The notes: generated by a model not told the origin, from the letters alone. A stretch of DNA of 64,000 bases from Candidatus Neomarinimicrobiota bacterium (GCA_021734025.1 JAIPJS010000010.1:62001-126000); one strand, 5' to 3'. Shown: positions 44,854 through 53,585, counted from the stretch's first letter. Program-made: numbers and translations.

Positions 44854-45704
44854 TGGCATCCAAACGTCATAGGTACTCCAGCAGAACTCTGGATCAGTAT
44901 TTCACGGAGATTGGCAACGAAAGTCTGCTGACGCCGGAGGAAGAGATTACCTTGGCGCGACTTGCCAGAGAGGGGCAGCAAGAGGCGTTGGACAAAATTC
45001 TGCGGTCCAACTTGCGTTTTGTTGTGACAGTGGCAAAAAAATATCAAAATCACGGACTCTCCCTGGAGGACCTGATCAGCGAGGGTAATATTGGCCTGAT
45101 TAAAGCAGCAAAGCGGTTTGACGAAACCCGGGGGTTCAAATTTATCTCGTATGCGGTTTGGTGGATTCGCCAGTCAATCCTGCAGGCAATTTCCCAGCAA
45201 TCCAGGATTGTACGTCTTCCATTGAATAAGGTAGATGCAGTCTCGAAGATGCGGAAAATCTACCAGGAACTGGAGAAGGAATTCGACCGGGAACCGACGA
45301 CGGAAGAGATCGCCGAGGCTATGGAACTAACCCGGGATGAGATTGAGGATACGATTCAGGCGGCGGAGCGGGAGCTGTCGGTAGACGAGCCCCGAGGCAA
45401 GGACGACGCTACAAATTTGTTGGAAATATTACCGGAGATGAACACTGATGAGCCTGGAGATGAACTCATCGATGAATCGCTGCATCATGAGGTCGAAGAG
45501 GCGCTGGCGACGCTGGATGAGCGGGAAGCCGACATTATTCGGCGCTATTTCGGAATCGGTTTCGACCAGCCGCTGACCCTTGAGCAAATTGGTTCGGAGT
45601 ATGATTTAACCCGCGAACGCATCCGTCAGATAAAGGAGAAGGCCCTCCAGAAGCTCCGCCATACAAGCCGTACAAAAATTTTGAAAAAATATCTTGGCGA
45701 ATAG
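44853..45704 (+). CDS. rpoD: Primary-type RNA polymerase sigma factor (RpoD-like, no region 1.1)
   Basis: 283 aa sigma-70. It starts near region 1.2 (LDQYFTEIGNESLLTPEEE), with region 2 (LRFVVTVAKKYQNHGLSLEDLISEGNIGLIKAAKRFD and YAVWWIRQSI), region 3 and region 4 (LTLEQIGSEYDLTRERIRQIKEKALQKLR). The missing region 1.1 and short length match the primary sigma factor of Bacteroidota and relatives. ATG 44853 overlaps the CapA stop; an upstream ATG at 44838 would add five residues and is less likely. An RpoS-like alternative factor cannot be ruled out. Confidence 0.9.
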   Translation: MASKRHRYSSRTLDQYFTEIGNESLLTPEEEITLARLAREGQQEALDKILRSNLRFVVTVAKKYQNHGLSLEDLISEGNIGLIKAAKRFDETRGFKFISYAVWWIRQSILQAISQQSRIVRLPLNKVDAVSKMRKIYQELEKEFDREPTTEEIAEAMELTRDEIEDTIQAAERELSVDEPRGKDDATNLLEILPEMNTDEPGDELIDESLHHEVEEALATLDEREADIIRRYFGIGFDQPLTLEQIGSEYDLTRERIRQIKEKALQKLRHTSRTKILKKYLGE

Positions 45705-45754
45705 GAAATTTGAATACTATATTGCGTTCGAGCAATCAATCACCAATTCAAGAT

Positions 45755-45783
45755 TTGATAACAAGCCCGATCATATATATCTT
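45755..45783 (+). promoter_or_regulatory. Candidate promoter of the M23 peptidase gene
   Basis: TTGATA (45755-45760) and TATCTT (45778-45783) are spaced by 17 bases in the 115-base gap before the peptidase start at 45820. Assigned by pattern only. Confidence 0.4.
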
Positions 45784-45819
45784 ATCAGGAATTCGTGCAA
45801 TGAGTAGGGGAACACTCTT

Positions 45820-46725
45820 GTGAAATTACTGTTTCTGAATGATGAAGGCATACGGGAATTTACGCTTACCCGAAAAAAGATCATTCTGGGAATCGTCGCA
45901 CTGCTGATTCTGGGGGCTGGATTTTCCTATCTCACAATCGATGTGCTGACGAAGAAAATGTATCAGGCCAAGATCAATAATCTGAAACAGAACAATGAGC
46001 GCCTGATCGGCCTGCTCGATAATTTGCAGTCCACAGTGCAAACAATGGAGCAGGAGTTGACAACCCTCCAGTCCAGAGATGAAGAAATCCGGACCTACGC
46101 CGATCTGCCAGCCGTTGACAGTGATGTCCGTAAGCTCGGTATTGGTGGTACCCGATACGATAAGACGATGGAACTGGATTATCTGCTGCCCACCGATGAA
46201 ACCAAGGTGTCGGACTTGGTCATTGACGTCGAGCGCCTCTCACGGATGTTAAAACTTGAGCGGCTGAGCTACGAAAAACTGTACGACACGTTTAAACATA
46301 ATACCGCAAAAATTCAGTCAACGCCATCTATCCGTCCGATAGAGGGGGGATATTTTACCGATGGATTCGGATATCGGCGTGATCCATTTACACATCAGCG
46401 ACGGTTTCATTATGGCTTGGACATTTCTGCGCGGCGGGGCACACCGATCCATGCTACAGCCGGAGGAACGGTCAAATATGCCAAACGCCGGAGCGGATAC
46501 GGGCTAGTGGTTGCCCTCGACCATGGGTACGGATATGAAACGATGTATGCCCACATGTCCAAAATGCACGCCAAACCAGGGCAAAAAGTCGAACGGGGTG
46601 ATCTTATCGGTGAAGTCGGAAATACCGGGCGATCAACGGCCTCCCATTTACATTACGAGATTTTAGTGGGGGGGAATCCCGTCAATCCAATTAATTATTT
46701 CTTTAGCGGATATTTGAACAACTGA
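45820..46725 (+). CDS. M23-family murein endopeptidase with coiled coil
   Basis: 301 aa membrane-anchored peptidoglycan hydrolase. One N-terminal helix (about 20-43) is followed by a coiled coil (about 48-90) and a LytM/M23 domain (about 175-295). The zinc motif is visible as FHYGLDISARRGTP (H-x3-D) and HLHYEI (H-x-H). It starts at GTG 45820 with AGGGGAA upstream. Proteins of this build (for example Csd1/Csd2 in Helicobacter or MepM-like enzymes) cut D,D crosslinks; with the Csd4/Csd6-like pair 8 kb upstream this could be part of a shape-determining set, but that is inference. Confidence 0.88.
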   Translation: MKLLFLNDEGIREFTLTRKKIILGIVALLILGAGFSYLTIDVLTKKMYQAKINNLKQNNERLIGLLDNLQSTVQTMEQELTTLQSRDEEIRTYADLPAVDSDVRKLGIGGTRYDKTMELDYLLPTDETKVSDLVIDVERLSRMLKLERLSYEKLYDTFKHNTAKIQSTPSIRPIEGGYFTDGFGYRRDPFTHQRRFHYGLDISARRGTPIHATAGGTVKYAKRRSGYGLVVALDHGYGYETMYAHMSKMHAKPGQKVERGDLIGEVGNTGRSTASHLHYEILVGGNPVNPINYFFSGYLNN

Positions 46726-46752
46726 CATTTATTCCAGTGATGAATTTTAGAG

Positions 46753-46781
46753 GCCCCGGTTGTGTCAACCGGGGCTTTTTT
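46753..46781 (+). terminator. Rho-independent terminator after the M23 peptidase gene
   Basis: GCCCCGGTTG (46753-46762) and CAACCGGGGC (46766-46775) form a perfect 10-bp stem with a three-base loop followed by TTTTTT. Confidence 0.93.
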
Positions 46782-46798
46782 GTATTATTACAAACTGC

Positions 46799-46827
46799 TT
46801 GACATGGATTAAAGGCGGAAATACTTT
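46799..46827 (+). promoter_or_regulatory. Candidate sigma-70-type promoter of miaB operon
   Basis: TTGACA (46799-46804), 17 bases, then TACTTT (46822-46827), placed 18 bases after a terminator and about 44 bases before miaB. It probably drives miaB, lapA, lapB and the SPOR gene. Confidence 0.55.
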
Positions 46828-46870
46828 AAATCTAATTGAGACTGAACAGGAAAACGAAGGCACATCATAA

Positions 46871-48187
46871 ATGTATATGAAACCAAGAACTTATTACATC
46901 GAGACCTACGGCTGTCAGATGAATGAATACGATTCGGAACTGGTAGCAGGTATTCTCGAAGAGAAAAATTATACGTCGGTGGATTCGTACGAAGACGCTG
47001 ATGCAATTTTTGTCAATACATGCGCCATCCGGGAAGGGGCGGAGCAACGCGTTATGTCCCGGCTCGGACAATATAAAACCCGTAAGGATGCCGAGCCAAA
47101 TACCATCATTGGAGTCCTTGGCTGCATGGCACAGAATCTGAAGGATAAAATACTGACTGAAAAGCCGTATGTGGATTTCGTGCTGGGGCCGGATGCCTAC
47201 CGGAATCTTGACCAGATGCTGGAACAGTATCACGAGGATGAGGAAACCATCATTAATACGCGGCTCAGCAAGCACGAAGTGTATGACGGTATGTTTCCGT
47301 CCCGCAAAGAAGGCATCAACGCGTGGATTGCCATAACCCGGGGCTGTGATAAGTTTTGCACCTTTTGTATCGTGCCCTATACCCGGGGGCGGGAACGCAG
47401 CCGGCCTGTGGAAAGTATCGTTGAGGAAGTCCGCCGGGTGGTAGATGAAGGATTTGTTGAAATTACGCTTCTGGGCCAGAATGTAAATTCGTACCAGTAC
47501 GAAGAGCACGGATTCCCGGAATTACTTGATGCGGTGTCCGATGTGGAGGGCGTCAAACGTATCCGGTATACTTCGCCGCATCCCAGAGATATTGACGAAA
47601 ACCTCCTGACCGTGATGCGGGATAATCCAAAGATCTGTAATCACATTCACCTGCCAGTGCAATCCGGGTCCACAGAGGTATTAGAGCGAATGAACCGGAC
47701 CTATACCCGGGATGAATATCTGAATCTGGTGGACACAATCTATGAATATCTGCCGGACTGTGGAATTAGCACGGATATCATCGTCGGATTTCCCGGGGAA
47801 ACCCATGAGCAATTTATGGAAACGGTCTCGTTGATGAAGCAGGTTCGGTATGATAACGCGTTTATGTTTAAGTACTCGGCGCGTCCGTACACCAAAGCCA
47901 TCGAATATGAGGATTCGGTTTCCGATGAAGAGAAATCCGAGCGGCTGCAGCAAATTATCGCCCTGCAGAACGATATTACTCTGGAGAAAAACCGGAAACT
48001 TATCGGAACCAAGGCACAGGTACTGGTTGAGAAGAACAGCAAAAAGTCCGATGAACAGTGGATGGGACGTACGGACGAAAATCGTATTGTAGTCTTCGAT
48101 AAAAATGGCGAACTTCCCAGAGATATCGTTCCGCTGCGAATCTATGATGCTCAGGGAGTCACCTTATTTGGCGAGCACGTAAAATAG
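46871..48187 (+). CDS. miaB: tRNA-2-methylthio-N6-dimethylallyladenosine synthase MiaB
   Basis: 438 aa radical-SAM methylthiotransferase acting on A37 of tRNAs that read UNN codons. The N-terminal UPF0004 cluster uses Cys15, Cys51 and Cys85; the radical-SAM cluster motif CDKFCTFC gives Cys159, Cys163 and Cys166, followed by VPYTRGRERSRP. A C-terminal TRAM domain covers about 375-438. The RGRERSRP stretch and total length favour MiaB over RimO or MtaB. It leads a probable operon with lapA (17 bases on), lapB and a SPOR protein. Confidence 0.97.
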   Translation: MYMKPRTYYIETYGCQMNEYDSELVAGILEEKNYTSVDSYEDADAIFVNTCAIREGAEQRVMSRLGQYKTRKDAEPNTIIGVLGCMAQNLKDKILTEKPYVDFVLGPDAYRNLDQMLEQYHEDEETIINTRLSKHEVYDGMFPSRKEGINAWIAITRGCDKFCTFCIVPYTRGRERSRPVESIVEEVRRVVDEGFVEITLLGQNVNSYQYEEHGFPELLDAVSDVEGVKRIRYTSPHPRDIDENLLTVMRDNPKICNHIHLPVQSGSTEVLERMNRTYTRDEYLNLVDTIYEYLPDCGISTDIIVGFPGETHEQFMETVSLMKQVRYDNAFMFKYSARPYTKAIEYEDSVSDEEKSERLQQIIALQNDITLEKNRKLIGTKAQVLVEKNSKKSDEQWMGRTDENRIVVFDKNGELPRDIVPLRIYDAQGVTLFGEHVK

Positions 48188-48204
48188 ATTGAAATGGAGT
48201 TACC

Positions 48205-48570
48205 ATGGGTCTACTAAAAATTTTCCTAACTATCGTCCTGATGGCTGTCTTGTTATGGTTTCTGGCGCTCAATGTGGATCAGACCATCATGGAATTGCAG
48301 ATATTCACGACGACGCTGTACGATGTGAACCTGGTGCATGTCCTCCTGGCGTCCTTTTTAATCGGTATCTTTGTTGGATTTCTGATTCCGGTATTCCAGG
48401 TGCTCAGCTCCCGTGCTGAAGTCCGGAAATACGAAAGGGAAAACAGAAAATTGAAGGCCGAACTGAACGACCTGCGCAATGTCGCCATCGACGAGGAACT
48501 AACCCAGATCCCGGAGGAGGCAGGCAGCGAATCTTCGGAGAACACGCCGCAGAAATCAGAGAACGGGTAA
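48205..48570 (+). CDS. lapA: LapA-like (DUF1049) membrane protein
   Basis: 121 aa inner-membrane protein with two hydrophobic helices (about 5-24 and 45-68) separated by the LNVDQTIMELQIF stretch typical of LapA, then a cytoplasmic coiled-coil tail (about 72-100). Directly followed by a LapB-like gene, the same order as in Enterobacteria, where LapA/LapB couple lipopolysaccharide assembly with LpxC turnover. The C-terminal acidic tail is longer than in E. coli LapA (102 aa). Confidence 0.8.
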   Translation: MGLLKIFLTIVLMAVLLWFLALNVDQTIMELQIFTTTLYDVNLVHVLLASFLIGIFVGFLIPVFQVLSSRAEVRKYERENRKLKAELNDLRNVAIDEELTQIPEEAGSESSENTPQKSENG

Positions 48571-48595
48571 CCCTTAACTAACCCAGTAGATTCCC

Positions 48596-49741
48596 ATGGA
48601 AATTACTTATATCATCATCGGACTTGCCGCACTGAGTATCCTGTCCCTTATACTCTATTTTATTTTCAGACCATCCTCACCAAAACGGACGACAGAATCC
48701 CTCTATTCCGATGGTTTGCGCCTGTTGCTGGAAGGCGATTTGAAGGCCGCCTCGGAAAAGCTCAAAGAGGTGGTGCGTCGGGATACCGGCCACATCGATG
48801 CGTATATCAAACTCGGTGATATTTTCAGAGAGAATGGTCAATACGATCAGGCACTAAAGGTGCACCAAAGTTTGACGGTGCGGCGAAACCTTACTCCGGG
48901 CCAGCAAGTCGATATTTATCTGAGTATGGTTTACGATCATCGCGAACTCAACGCTTATGAGAAGGCCCTGGAATTCGCCGACAAAATCCTGACGATTGAC
49001 AAAAAGAACCTGAAAGGTCTCAATGCAAAACTGGAGATCTATCGGGAAAACGATCTCTGGGACAATGCTGTTGACGTATTAAAGGCCATTGAAAAATACA
49101 GTGGTGAGGACCAATCGAAGGCTATTGCCACGTACCGGGTCGCCGAGGGACAACTACTGGAAGAAACCGGAGAAGCCAGGGAGGGACGAATCCGGTACCG
49201 CAAAGCGCTGAAATTGGATCCGGAGTGCTGTCCGGCATTTATTTGTCTGGGCAATTCTTACGATGAGGAAAACCGGATCGAGGAAGCCGTGGATAACTGG
49301 CAAAAGTTCGGTGAGCTCTGCCCGGATTTATTGTTTCTTGTTTCCGGCCGGATCGAACAGCGGTTATTCGAATTAGGAAATTTTAGTGAGGTGGAACGGT
49401 ACTATCGTCGTCTTCTGGATAAATATCCGGATAATATCGAAGCTGCTGTGGGAATTGCTACGTTTTACGAAAAAAAAGGTGAAAACCAAAATGCAATTCG
49501 GGCTATAGAGAATGCCCTGGATAAGAGTCCGGATTCCCTGCGTGCTCGGATTGTACTCACCCGGCTGTATAACCAGGGGGAGAACAGGGATGGAGTGGCG
49601 GAACAGCTGGAAGAAATGTTCCGGATTGAGAGCCAGCAGAAGACTTTCACGTGCGGGGAGTGTGGATTTCAAAGCAGAGAAATGCACTGGCTCTGCCCAA
49701 ATTGTTATGCAACCTATTCCTTCACTGATGATCAGGTTTAG
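48596..49741 (+). CDS. lapB: LapB/YciM-like TPR protein with C-terminal zinc ribbon
   Basis: 381 aa, close to E. coli LapB (389 aa). An N-terminal membrane helix (about 3-22), about nine TPR units (about 35-345), and a rubredoxin-like C-terminal metal site CGEC...CPNC (near 353-373) reproduce the LapB design. In E. coli LapB delivers LpxC to FtsH and thereby limits lipid A synthesis; the same role is inferred from architecture and the lapA neighbour. Its last codons overlap the start of the SPOR gene. Confidence 0.85.
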   Translation: MEITYIIIGLAALSILSLILYFIFRPSSPKRTTESLYSDGLRLLLEGDLKAASEKLKEVVRRDTGHIDAYIKLGDIFRENGQYDQALKVHQSLTVRRNLTPGQQVDIYLSMVYDHRELNAYEKALEFADKILTIDKKNLKGLNAKLEIYRENDLWDNAVDVLKAIEKYSGEDQSKAIATYRVAEGQLLEETGEAREGRIRYRKALKLDPECCPAFICLGNSYDEENRIEEAVDNWQKFGELCPDLLFLVSGRIEQRLFELGNFSEVERYYRRLLDKYPDNIEAAVGIATFYEKKGENQNAIRAIENALDKSPDSLRARIVLTRLYNQGENRDGVAEQLEEMFRIESQQKTFTCGECGFQSREMHWLCPNCYATYSFTDDQV

Positions 49742-50624
49742 ATCCTCCATAATATTTCTTGTCCCGCTGTTTGCAATTGTACTGGGGGTCTCCCGGGCAG
49801 ATGCGCAGTATGTAGACGAATATCTCCAGCAGATCAAAAACGGCCATTACGAAAAAGCGAGGGCAGCTCTGCCGCAGTTATTGCAGGAGCATCCCAACGA
49901 TCCCGGTGTACTCTATCTCCGGGGCGTGCTGGAATCGGAAGGGGAACAGGCATACCAATATTTTAAGGATTTAGCGGATAATCATCGTAACCATCCATAC
50001 ATGGATGATGCCATAATGCAGGTCGCGGAGTATCTCTATGCCAAGGGATTGTATATCTCGGCAGAGCGATATTTGCGCCAGATACCGATTCATCATCCCC
50101 GGTCACCATATCTGGAGCGCGCATCGAATATGTTGTTGAATAGCATGGTACAGGCAGGGAAGGTGGATTCGGCCAGAACCTGGAAGCGCGTACTATCGAG
50201 GCAATTTCCGAATGTTACCATCACCAGCAGCCTGGAGGCCGGCACTGAACCGGTGAATGAAGATTCAATGGCTGCACTGGCTCCGCCGGAACCGGTGGAC
50301 CTCTCAAAAGAAAATCCATATGTGGATACAGAATCTGAGGAGAGCGGGACTCAATCTGGATCCGCTGGTAGCTCCCAGGGAAATCGGCAGCCGTTTGCGT
50401 TGCAGGTCGGCGCCTATTCCACCATGGAAAATGCCCGGCAGCAGCAACAGATGCTGGAGAATTACGGTTATCCGGTCCAAATACGGCAACGAGAGCGTGG
50501 GAACCTGCAGCTTTATCTGGTTTGGGTCGGAAATTACTCCACCCGGGCCGAAGCATCGCAGGCCGGTGAATCGCTTAAACAGCGGATGAATCTTCCGTTC
50601 TTTATCGTGAAAAAGGGTAATTAG
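49728..50624 (+). CDS. Exported TPR protein with C-terminal SPOR domain
   Basis: 298 aa. ATG 49728, overlapping the lapB end, gives a signal peptide (about 1-26, ending RADAQ); the open frame extends back to 49512 but that part is a lapB shadow. TPR-like helices fill about 30-160, then a Ser/Gly/Glu-rich linker, then a SPOR domain (about 222-298) beginning FALQVGAYSTMENARQQQ. SPOR domains bind denuded peptidoglycan at the division septum, so the protein may act in septal wall handling. It ends the miaB-lap operon. Confidence 0.8.
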   Translation: MIRFRSSIIFLVPLFAIVLGVSRADAQYVDEYLQQIKNGHYEKARAALPQLLQEHPNDPGVLYLRGVLESEGEQAYQYFKDLADNHRNHPYMDDAIMQVAEYLYAKGLYISAERYLRQIPIHHPRSPYLERASNMLLNSMVQAGKVDSARTWKRVLSRQFPNVTITSSLEAGTEPVNEDSMAALAPPEPVDLSKENPYVDTESEESGTQSGSAGSSQGNRQPFALQVGAYSTMENARQQQQMLENYGYPVQIRQRERGNLQLYLVWVGNYSTRAEASQAGESLKQRMNLPFFIVKKGN

Positions 50625-50695
50625 TTAAGCCCCGTTTTTGCACTTTTTTTCCTTCACGTTTGTAATTTACCTTCTCTTCGGTATAAGTGAGTATC

Positions 50696-50715
50696 GAGTA
50701 TTACGTATTTCGTAA
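50696..50715. repeat. Second copy of the dispersed intergenic 20-mer
   Basis: GAGTATTACGTATTTCGTAA matches 7196-7215 at 17 of 20 bases. It lies in the 243-base gap between the SPOR gene and the selenocysteine tRNA gene, where no coding frame was seen. Confidence 0.4.
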
Positions 50716-50867
50716 AAGAACCTCCATTGGACTTGTTATGAATTTTCTCAATACCTAAAGACTAACGCATTCCGCCAGATTAACCTGAACACAGTCGTTA
50801 ACCCTTGCTTCTCGACCTGTGAGACATGAAATTTACGTCTGCGAAAAAAATTCGATCTGTTATTTAC

Positions 50868-50965
50868 GGGAGTGGATGGTAGCCTGGTGGCGCCCGCGGT
50901 CTTCAAAACCGCCGGGCCCGGTGTCTCATCGGGCCGGTGGGTTCAATTCCCACACGCTCCCGCCA
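50868..50965 (+). tRNA. selC: tRNA-Sec (anticodon UCA)
   Basis: 98-base tRNA with an encoded CCA end (50963-50965). The acceptor GGGAGTG pairs with CGCTCCC (one G-U), and the eighth position is a G-A mismatch. The anticodon stem GCGGT/ACCGC (50896-50900/50908-50912) closes the loop CTTCAAA with TCA at 50903-50905. The long variable arm GGCCCG/CGGGCC (50915-50920/50930-50935) has a nine-base loop, and the T arm GTGGG-TTCAATT-CCCAC follows. UCA anticodon, long variable arm and extended acceptor identify tRNA-Sec. It implies selenoprotein synthesis; selA, selB and selD are not in this window. Confidence 0.95.
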
Positions 50966-51007
50966 TTTAGATATTTAAAAAGTCCATTTAGTTTTTAAAA
51001 CCCCCGT

Positions 51008-51050
51008 GAGAAAGCCATTTCGTGGAGTTTTTGCTTTCTCGTTGGTTTTT
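51008..51050 (+). terminator. Probable terminator downstream of selC
   Basis: GAGAAAGC (51008-51015) and GCTTTCTC (51033-51040) are perfect inverted arms with a 17-base loop, followed by GTTGGTTTTT. Placed 42 bases after the tRNA. The long loop lowers certainty. Confidence 0.5.
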
Positions 51051-51125
51051 ATGAAACCAAGTAAATAGGAAAAATGTTGGTACCTAAGTATATTAATTAA
51101 ACACTTTTTAGAACTTGATCGGATT

Positions 51126-52461
51126 CACTAGTGTCCGGTTATAACTCAAATAATTTCAATTGGTTGGTCAAGTGACTCTCTGTCATTGTGTACTCACCCT
51201 CTGTAACTAGTTGTAAAATATCAACTTTTTCGAAGACGGTCACACTGATAATCTGTAAAAAAGTGTAGAGACTGATGTCCAAATCCTGTTTTTTCACGAT
51301 AATCGCCACGAGCACATACACCGATATCGCAATCCAGAGTTGCGTTTTCACGGCATTGGCTGACGTGCCATAAAAGGACTGAATTCGGAGATGCTGTTTG
51401 ATCCATTTGAAGAAGAGTTCCACCTGCCAGCGGCACCGATAGAGCTGACAGATGGTCAGGGCTGGTAACGTCCGATTATTCGTGAGGAAGATAAACGTCC
51501 GGTCGGTCTCCGCATCGTAGTACTTGATGCGGCGTAGTTGATCCGGATAGCGTTGCTTCGCATAGAAGCCCGTCAGCACCCCAATTTGGTCACAGCGGAG
51601 CCCCGGCGTCTTGTCGACCGGTTGGGAATACTGCCGCCGGAACTGGAGGTTTGATTTCGCCCGAATAATGAACGAGGCATGCGCCTGATGTAACGCAGAC
51701 AAGCGGAGAAAATCAAGGTACGCCCGGTCCATCAGGTACAACGCTCCCGGTTCTGGAAGCAATGTATCCAACAGGTTCACATCATGGATGCGGGCCGGAG
51801 TGATCCAGGCACTGGTGGGGATCGGGCCTCGCAGGTCCAAGAGCGTATGCAGTTTCACCGCGCTTTTTGTCTGGCGAAACTGGGCCCACGGGAACACCGA
51901 GAGACACAGATCAATCGTGGTGGAATCCAGCGCATAGACGGTCTCGTCGAGGTCGACACCAAAGTCCTCCTCCTGATAGAGGGCCCGCGCCCGGTGAATG
52001 AGGATGTGGGCGAAGTCTGCATACATACGCCAATCCCGGTGGGCATTGGCATCCGCCAACGTACTCCGGGAGACCCGGCCGCGGATGCCCATATGATACA
52101 GTTTGGTTTGCTGGGCGCGGAGACAGGCTTCAATATCCCGCAGACTCTCTCGGCCTGTCAGTTGAGCGAAGGCCATACAGCAATACTGATCCCAACAGGA
52201 GAACTGTTGGACCTTATAGTCTCCAGAATACCGGTGGACACAGCGACGGAAGGCCTTACGCGGAAGAAACGACATGAGTTGGGAAAATACCAAGGTGCCG
52301 GAATACATAGGACTGGTCTCCTCTGGTTGGTGGATTATTATGCGCCACCACCAAGGTACGAAAAGGCCGCTCAAGTCGATCCTGGTATTTTTTGTGGGAT
52401 AACATATTGATATGTCGTAGGTTAATATAAATCATAAAATTCAACAACCGGACAGTAGTGG
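51126..52461 (-). mobile_element. Complete IS4-family insertion sequence with 9-bp target duplications
   Basis: 1336-bp element. The left end CACTAGTGTCCGGTT and the right end (reverse complement CACTACTGTCCGGTT) match at 14 of 15 bases. The 9-mer GATCGGATT flanks it directly on both sides (51117-51125 and 52462-52470), a clean target-site duplication. One transposase gene fills it, with its stop codon inside the left inverted repeat. The intact ends, intact gene and exact duplications point to a recent insertion between selC and the alginate locus. Confidence 0.93.
51139..52308 (-). CDS. IS4-family DDE transposase
   Basis: 389 aa from ATG 52308, which has AGGAGA eight bases upstream; the frame is open to 52374 but the extra 22 residues are less likely. 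Catalytic residues fit the DDE pattern: Asp128 in ALDSTTIDL, Asp194 in LMDRAYLDF and Glu297. The IS4 signature Y-(2)-R-(3)-E-(6)-K is exact (Tyr290, Arg293, Glu297, Lys304). No frameshift or stop interrupts it, so the element is probably active. Confidence 0.95.
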   Translation of the reverse strand: MYSGTLVFSQLMSFLPRKAFRRCVHRYSGDYKVQQFSCWDQYCCMAFAQLTGRESLRDIEACLRAQQTKLYHMGIRGRVSRSTLADANAHRDWRMYADFAHILIHRARALYQEEDFGVDLDETVYALDSTTIDLCLSVFPWAQFRQTKSAVKLHTLLDLRGPIPTSAWITPARIHDVNLLDTLLPEPGALYLMDRAYLDFLRLSALHQAHASFIIRAKSNLQFRRQYSQPVDKTPGLRCDQIGVLTGFYAKQRYPDQLRRIKYYDAETDRTFIFLTNNRTLPALTICQLYRCRWQVELFFKWIKQHLRIQSFYGTSANAVKTQLWIAISVYVLVAIIVKKQDLDISLYTFLQIISVTVFEKVDILQLVTEGEYTMTESHLTNQLKLFEL

Positions 52462-52589
52462 ATCGGATTTATTAATTATTCAGAATATGGATTGGAAAAA
52501 TAGGACATTGCAATTTTTGTTCATTATAATTCCGACTTGCTTATATAAATTAAAATAATTATAATATTGTAGAAATATCATACTACATT

Positions 52590-52614
52590 ATATCTTATAA
52601 ATATACGATATAAT
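52590..52614 (+). promoter_or_regulatory. Promoter/operator candidate of the FadR-type regulator gene
   Basis: A consensus TATAAT (52609-52614) overlaps an inverted repeat ATATC (52590-52594) ... GATAT (52607-52611) in very AT-rich DNA, about 24 bases before the TTG start. The arrangement suits autoregulation, but no clear -35 box was found. Confidence 0.35.
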
Positions 52615-52637
52615 ACACCCTTATTGAGGCGATTCCC

Positions 52638-53345
52638 TTGTCGAAAGTCTTCCAAAAGATTGACAACTCTCTGACGCTCAGCCAAATCGTCGTGAAGCAA
52701 ATTGAAGAAGCAATTGTCGAGCGGAAATTCACACCTGGAGACAAACTGCCAACCGAACGGGAACTTTGTGAGGCATTCGGTGTAAGTCGGACGGTAGTAC
52801 GTGAGGCAATGCAGATACTCAGTGCCAAGGGGTTGGTCACCATAAAAAAGGGGAGTGGTGCCTATGTCAAAGAGTTTGATGCAGAACATTTGAATAAGGC
52901 CCTTCAATTATTTTTTCAATTTAATTTTGAACGAAAGCATGGATTGCACCTTATAAGAGTTCGGCAAATTATTGAACCTTACAATGCCAAGCTTGCAGCG
53001 GAAAACCGAACAGATAAAGATGCAGAAGTTTTGGAGAATATCGTCCGTAAAATGGAAGGTGAAGAGGAATTTTACAAAGAGAGCGAACTCGATCGGCAGT
53101 TCCACATTAAAATTGCCGAATCTACGAGCAATCCAATTATTTCGATTATAATGTATCCGGTGTTTGAATTAATGCCGAAGATCAAAACCGAGGTGCTCGA
53201 ACAGGTTGGCCGTGCTAAAACCTCAGCTGTACAATATCATGCTAAAATCAGCGACAGGATTCTTGCCCAGGATGGTGATGGAGCATTCGAAGCGATGAAA
53301 GTCCACCTCCAGCACGCCGAAGAACACATAAAAGAGCTACTATAA
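52638..53345 (+). CDS. GntR-family transcriptional regulator, FadR subfamily
   Basis: 235 aa. The N-terminal winged helix (about 8-75) contains GDKLPTERELCEAFGVSRTVVREAMQIL and GLVTIKKGSGAYV, the GntR signature. The C-terminal all-helical FCD domain (about 95-230) has Asp/His positions (DRQFHIKIAEST) of the metal/ligand site. It starts with TTG at 52638 after a TGAGGCGA ribosome-binding sequence; no ATG is nearby. It is the first gene of the alginate locus, so it likely responds to an alginate breakdown product such as KDG or DEH and represses the lyase genes. Confidence 0.88.
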   Translation: MSKVFQKIDNSLTLSQIVVKQIEEAIVERKFTPGDKLPTERELCEAFGVSRTVVREAMQILSAKGLVTIKKGSGAYVKEFDAEHLNKALQLFFQFNFERKHGLHLIRVRQIIEPYNAKLAAENRTDKDAEVLENIVRKMEGEEEFYKESELDRQFHIKIAESTSNPIISIIMYPVFELMPKIKTEVLEQVGRAKTSAVQYHAKISDRILAQDGDGAFEAMKVHLQHAEEHIKELL

Positions 53346-53412
53346 GAACGGCTAAGAACTCTGAATATACGATGACCCACCGGGGGAATTTTTTTTCTTT
53401 GAATTTGTATGA

Positions 53413-53430
53413 CAATATTATAATATATTG
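53413..53430. promoter_or_regulatory. Palindromic operator candidate over a -10 box, upstream of the PL17 gene
   Basis: CAATAT (53413-53418) and ATATTG (53425-53430) are perfect inverted arms around TATAAT (53419-53424), a consensus -10 box. It is about 155 bases before the lyase ATG, in the 240-base gap after the regulator. A repressor dimer here would block RNA polymerase; the FadR-type protein next door is the obvious candidate. Two further ATATTG-like half-sites follow within 30 bases. Confidence 0.4.
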
Positions 53431-53585
53431 GTAAGAGGTAATATTGCATAAGATAAGATATGTTTTTGTGCGGCTCAGATACATGTCCTGCGATATTCAC
53501 TCCGCAATGATCCATCCAGATTAATCGTTCGAGTCTCTAGCCGCTGAAATATTTGTTAGTTTATTTTGAAAATTTGGGGGAGAGA

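Noticed and set aside
51784-52410. 208-aa plus-strand frame in the insertion sequence
   Set aside because: Antisense to the transposase, whose DDE and YREK residues are exact.
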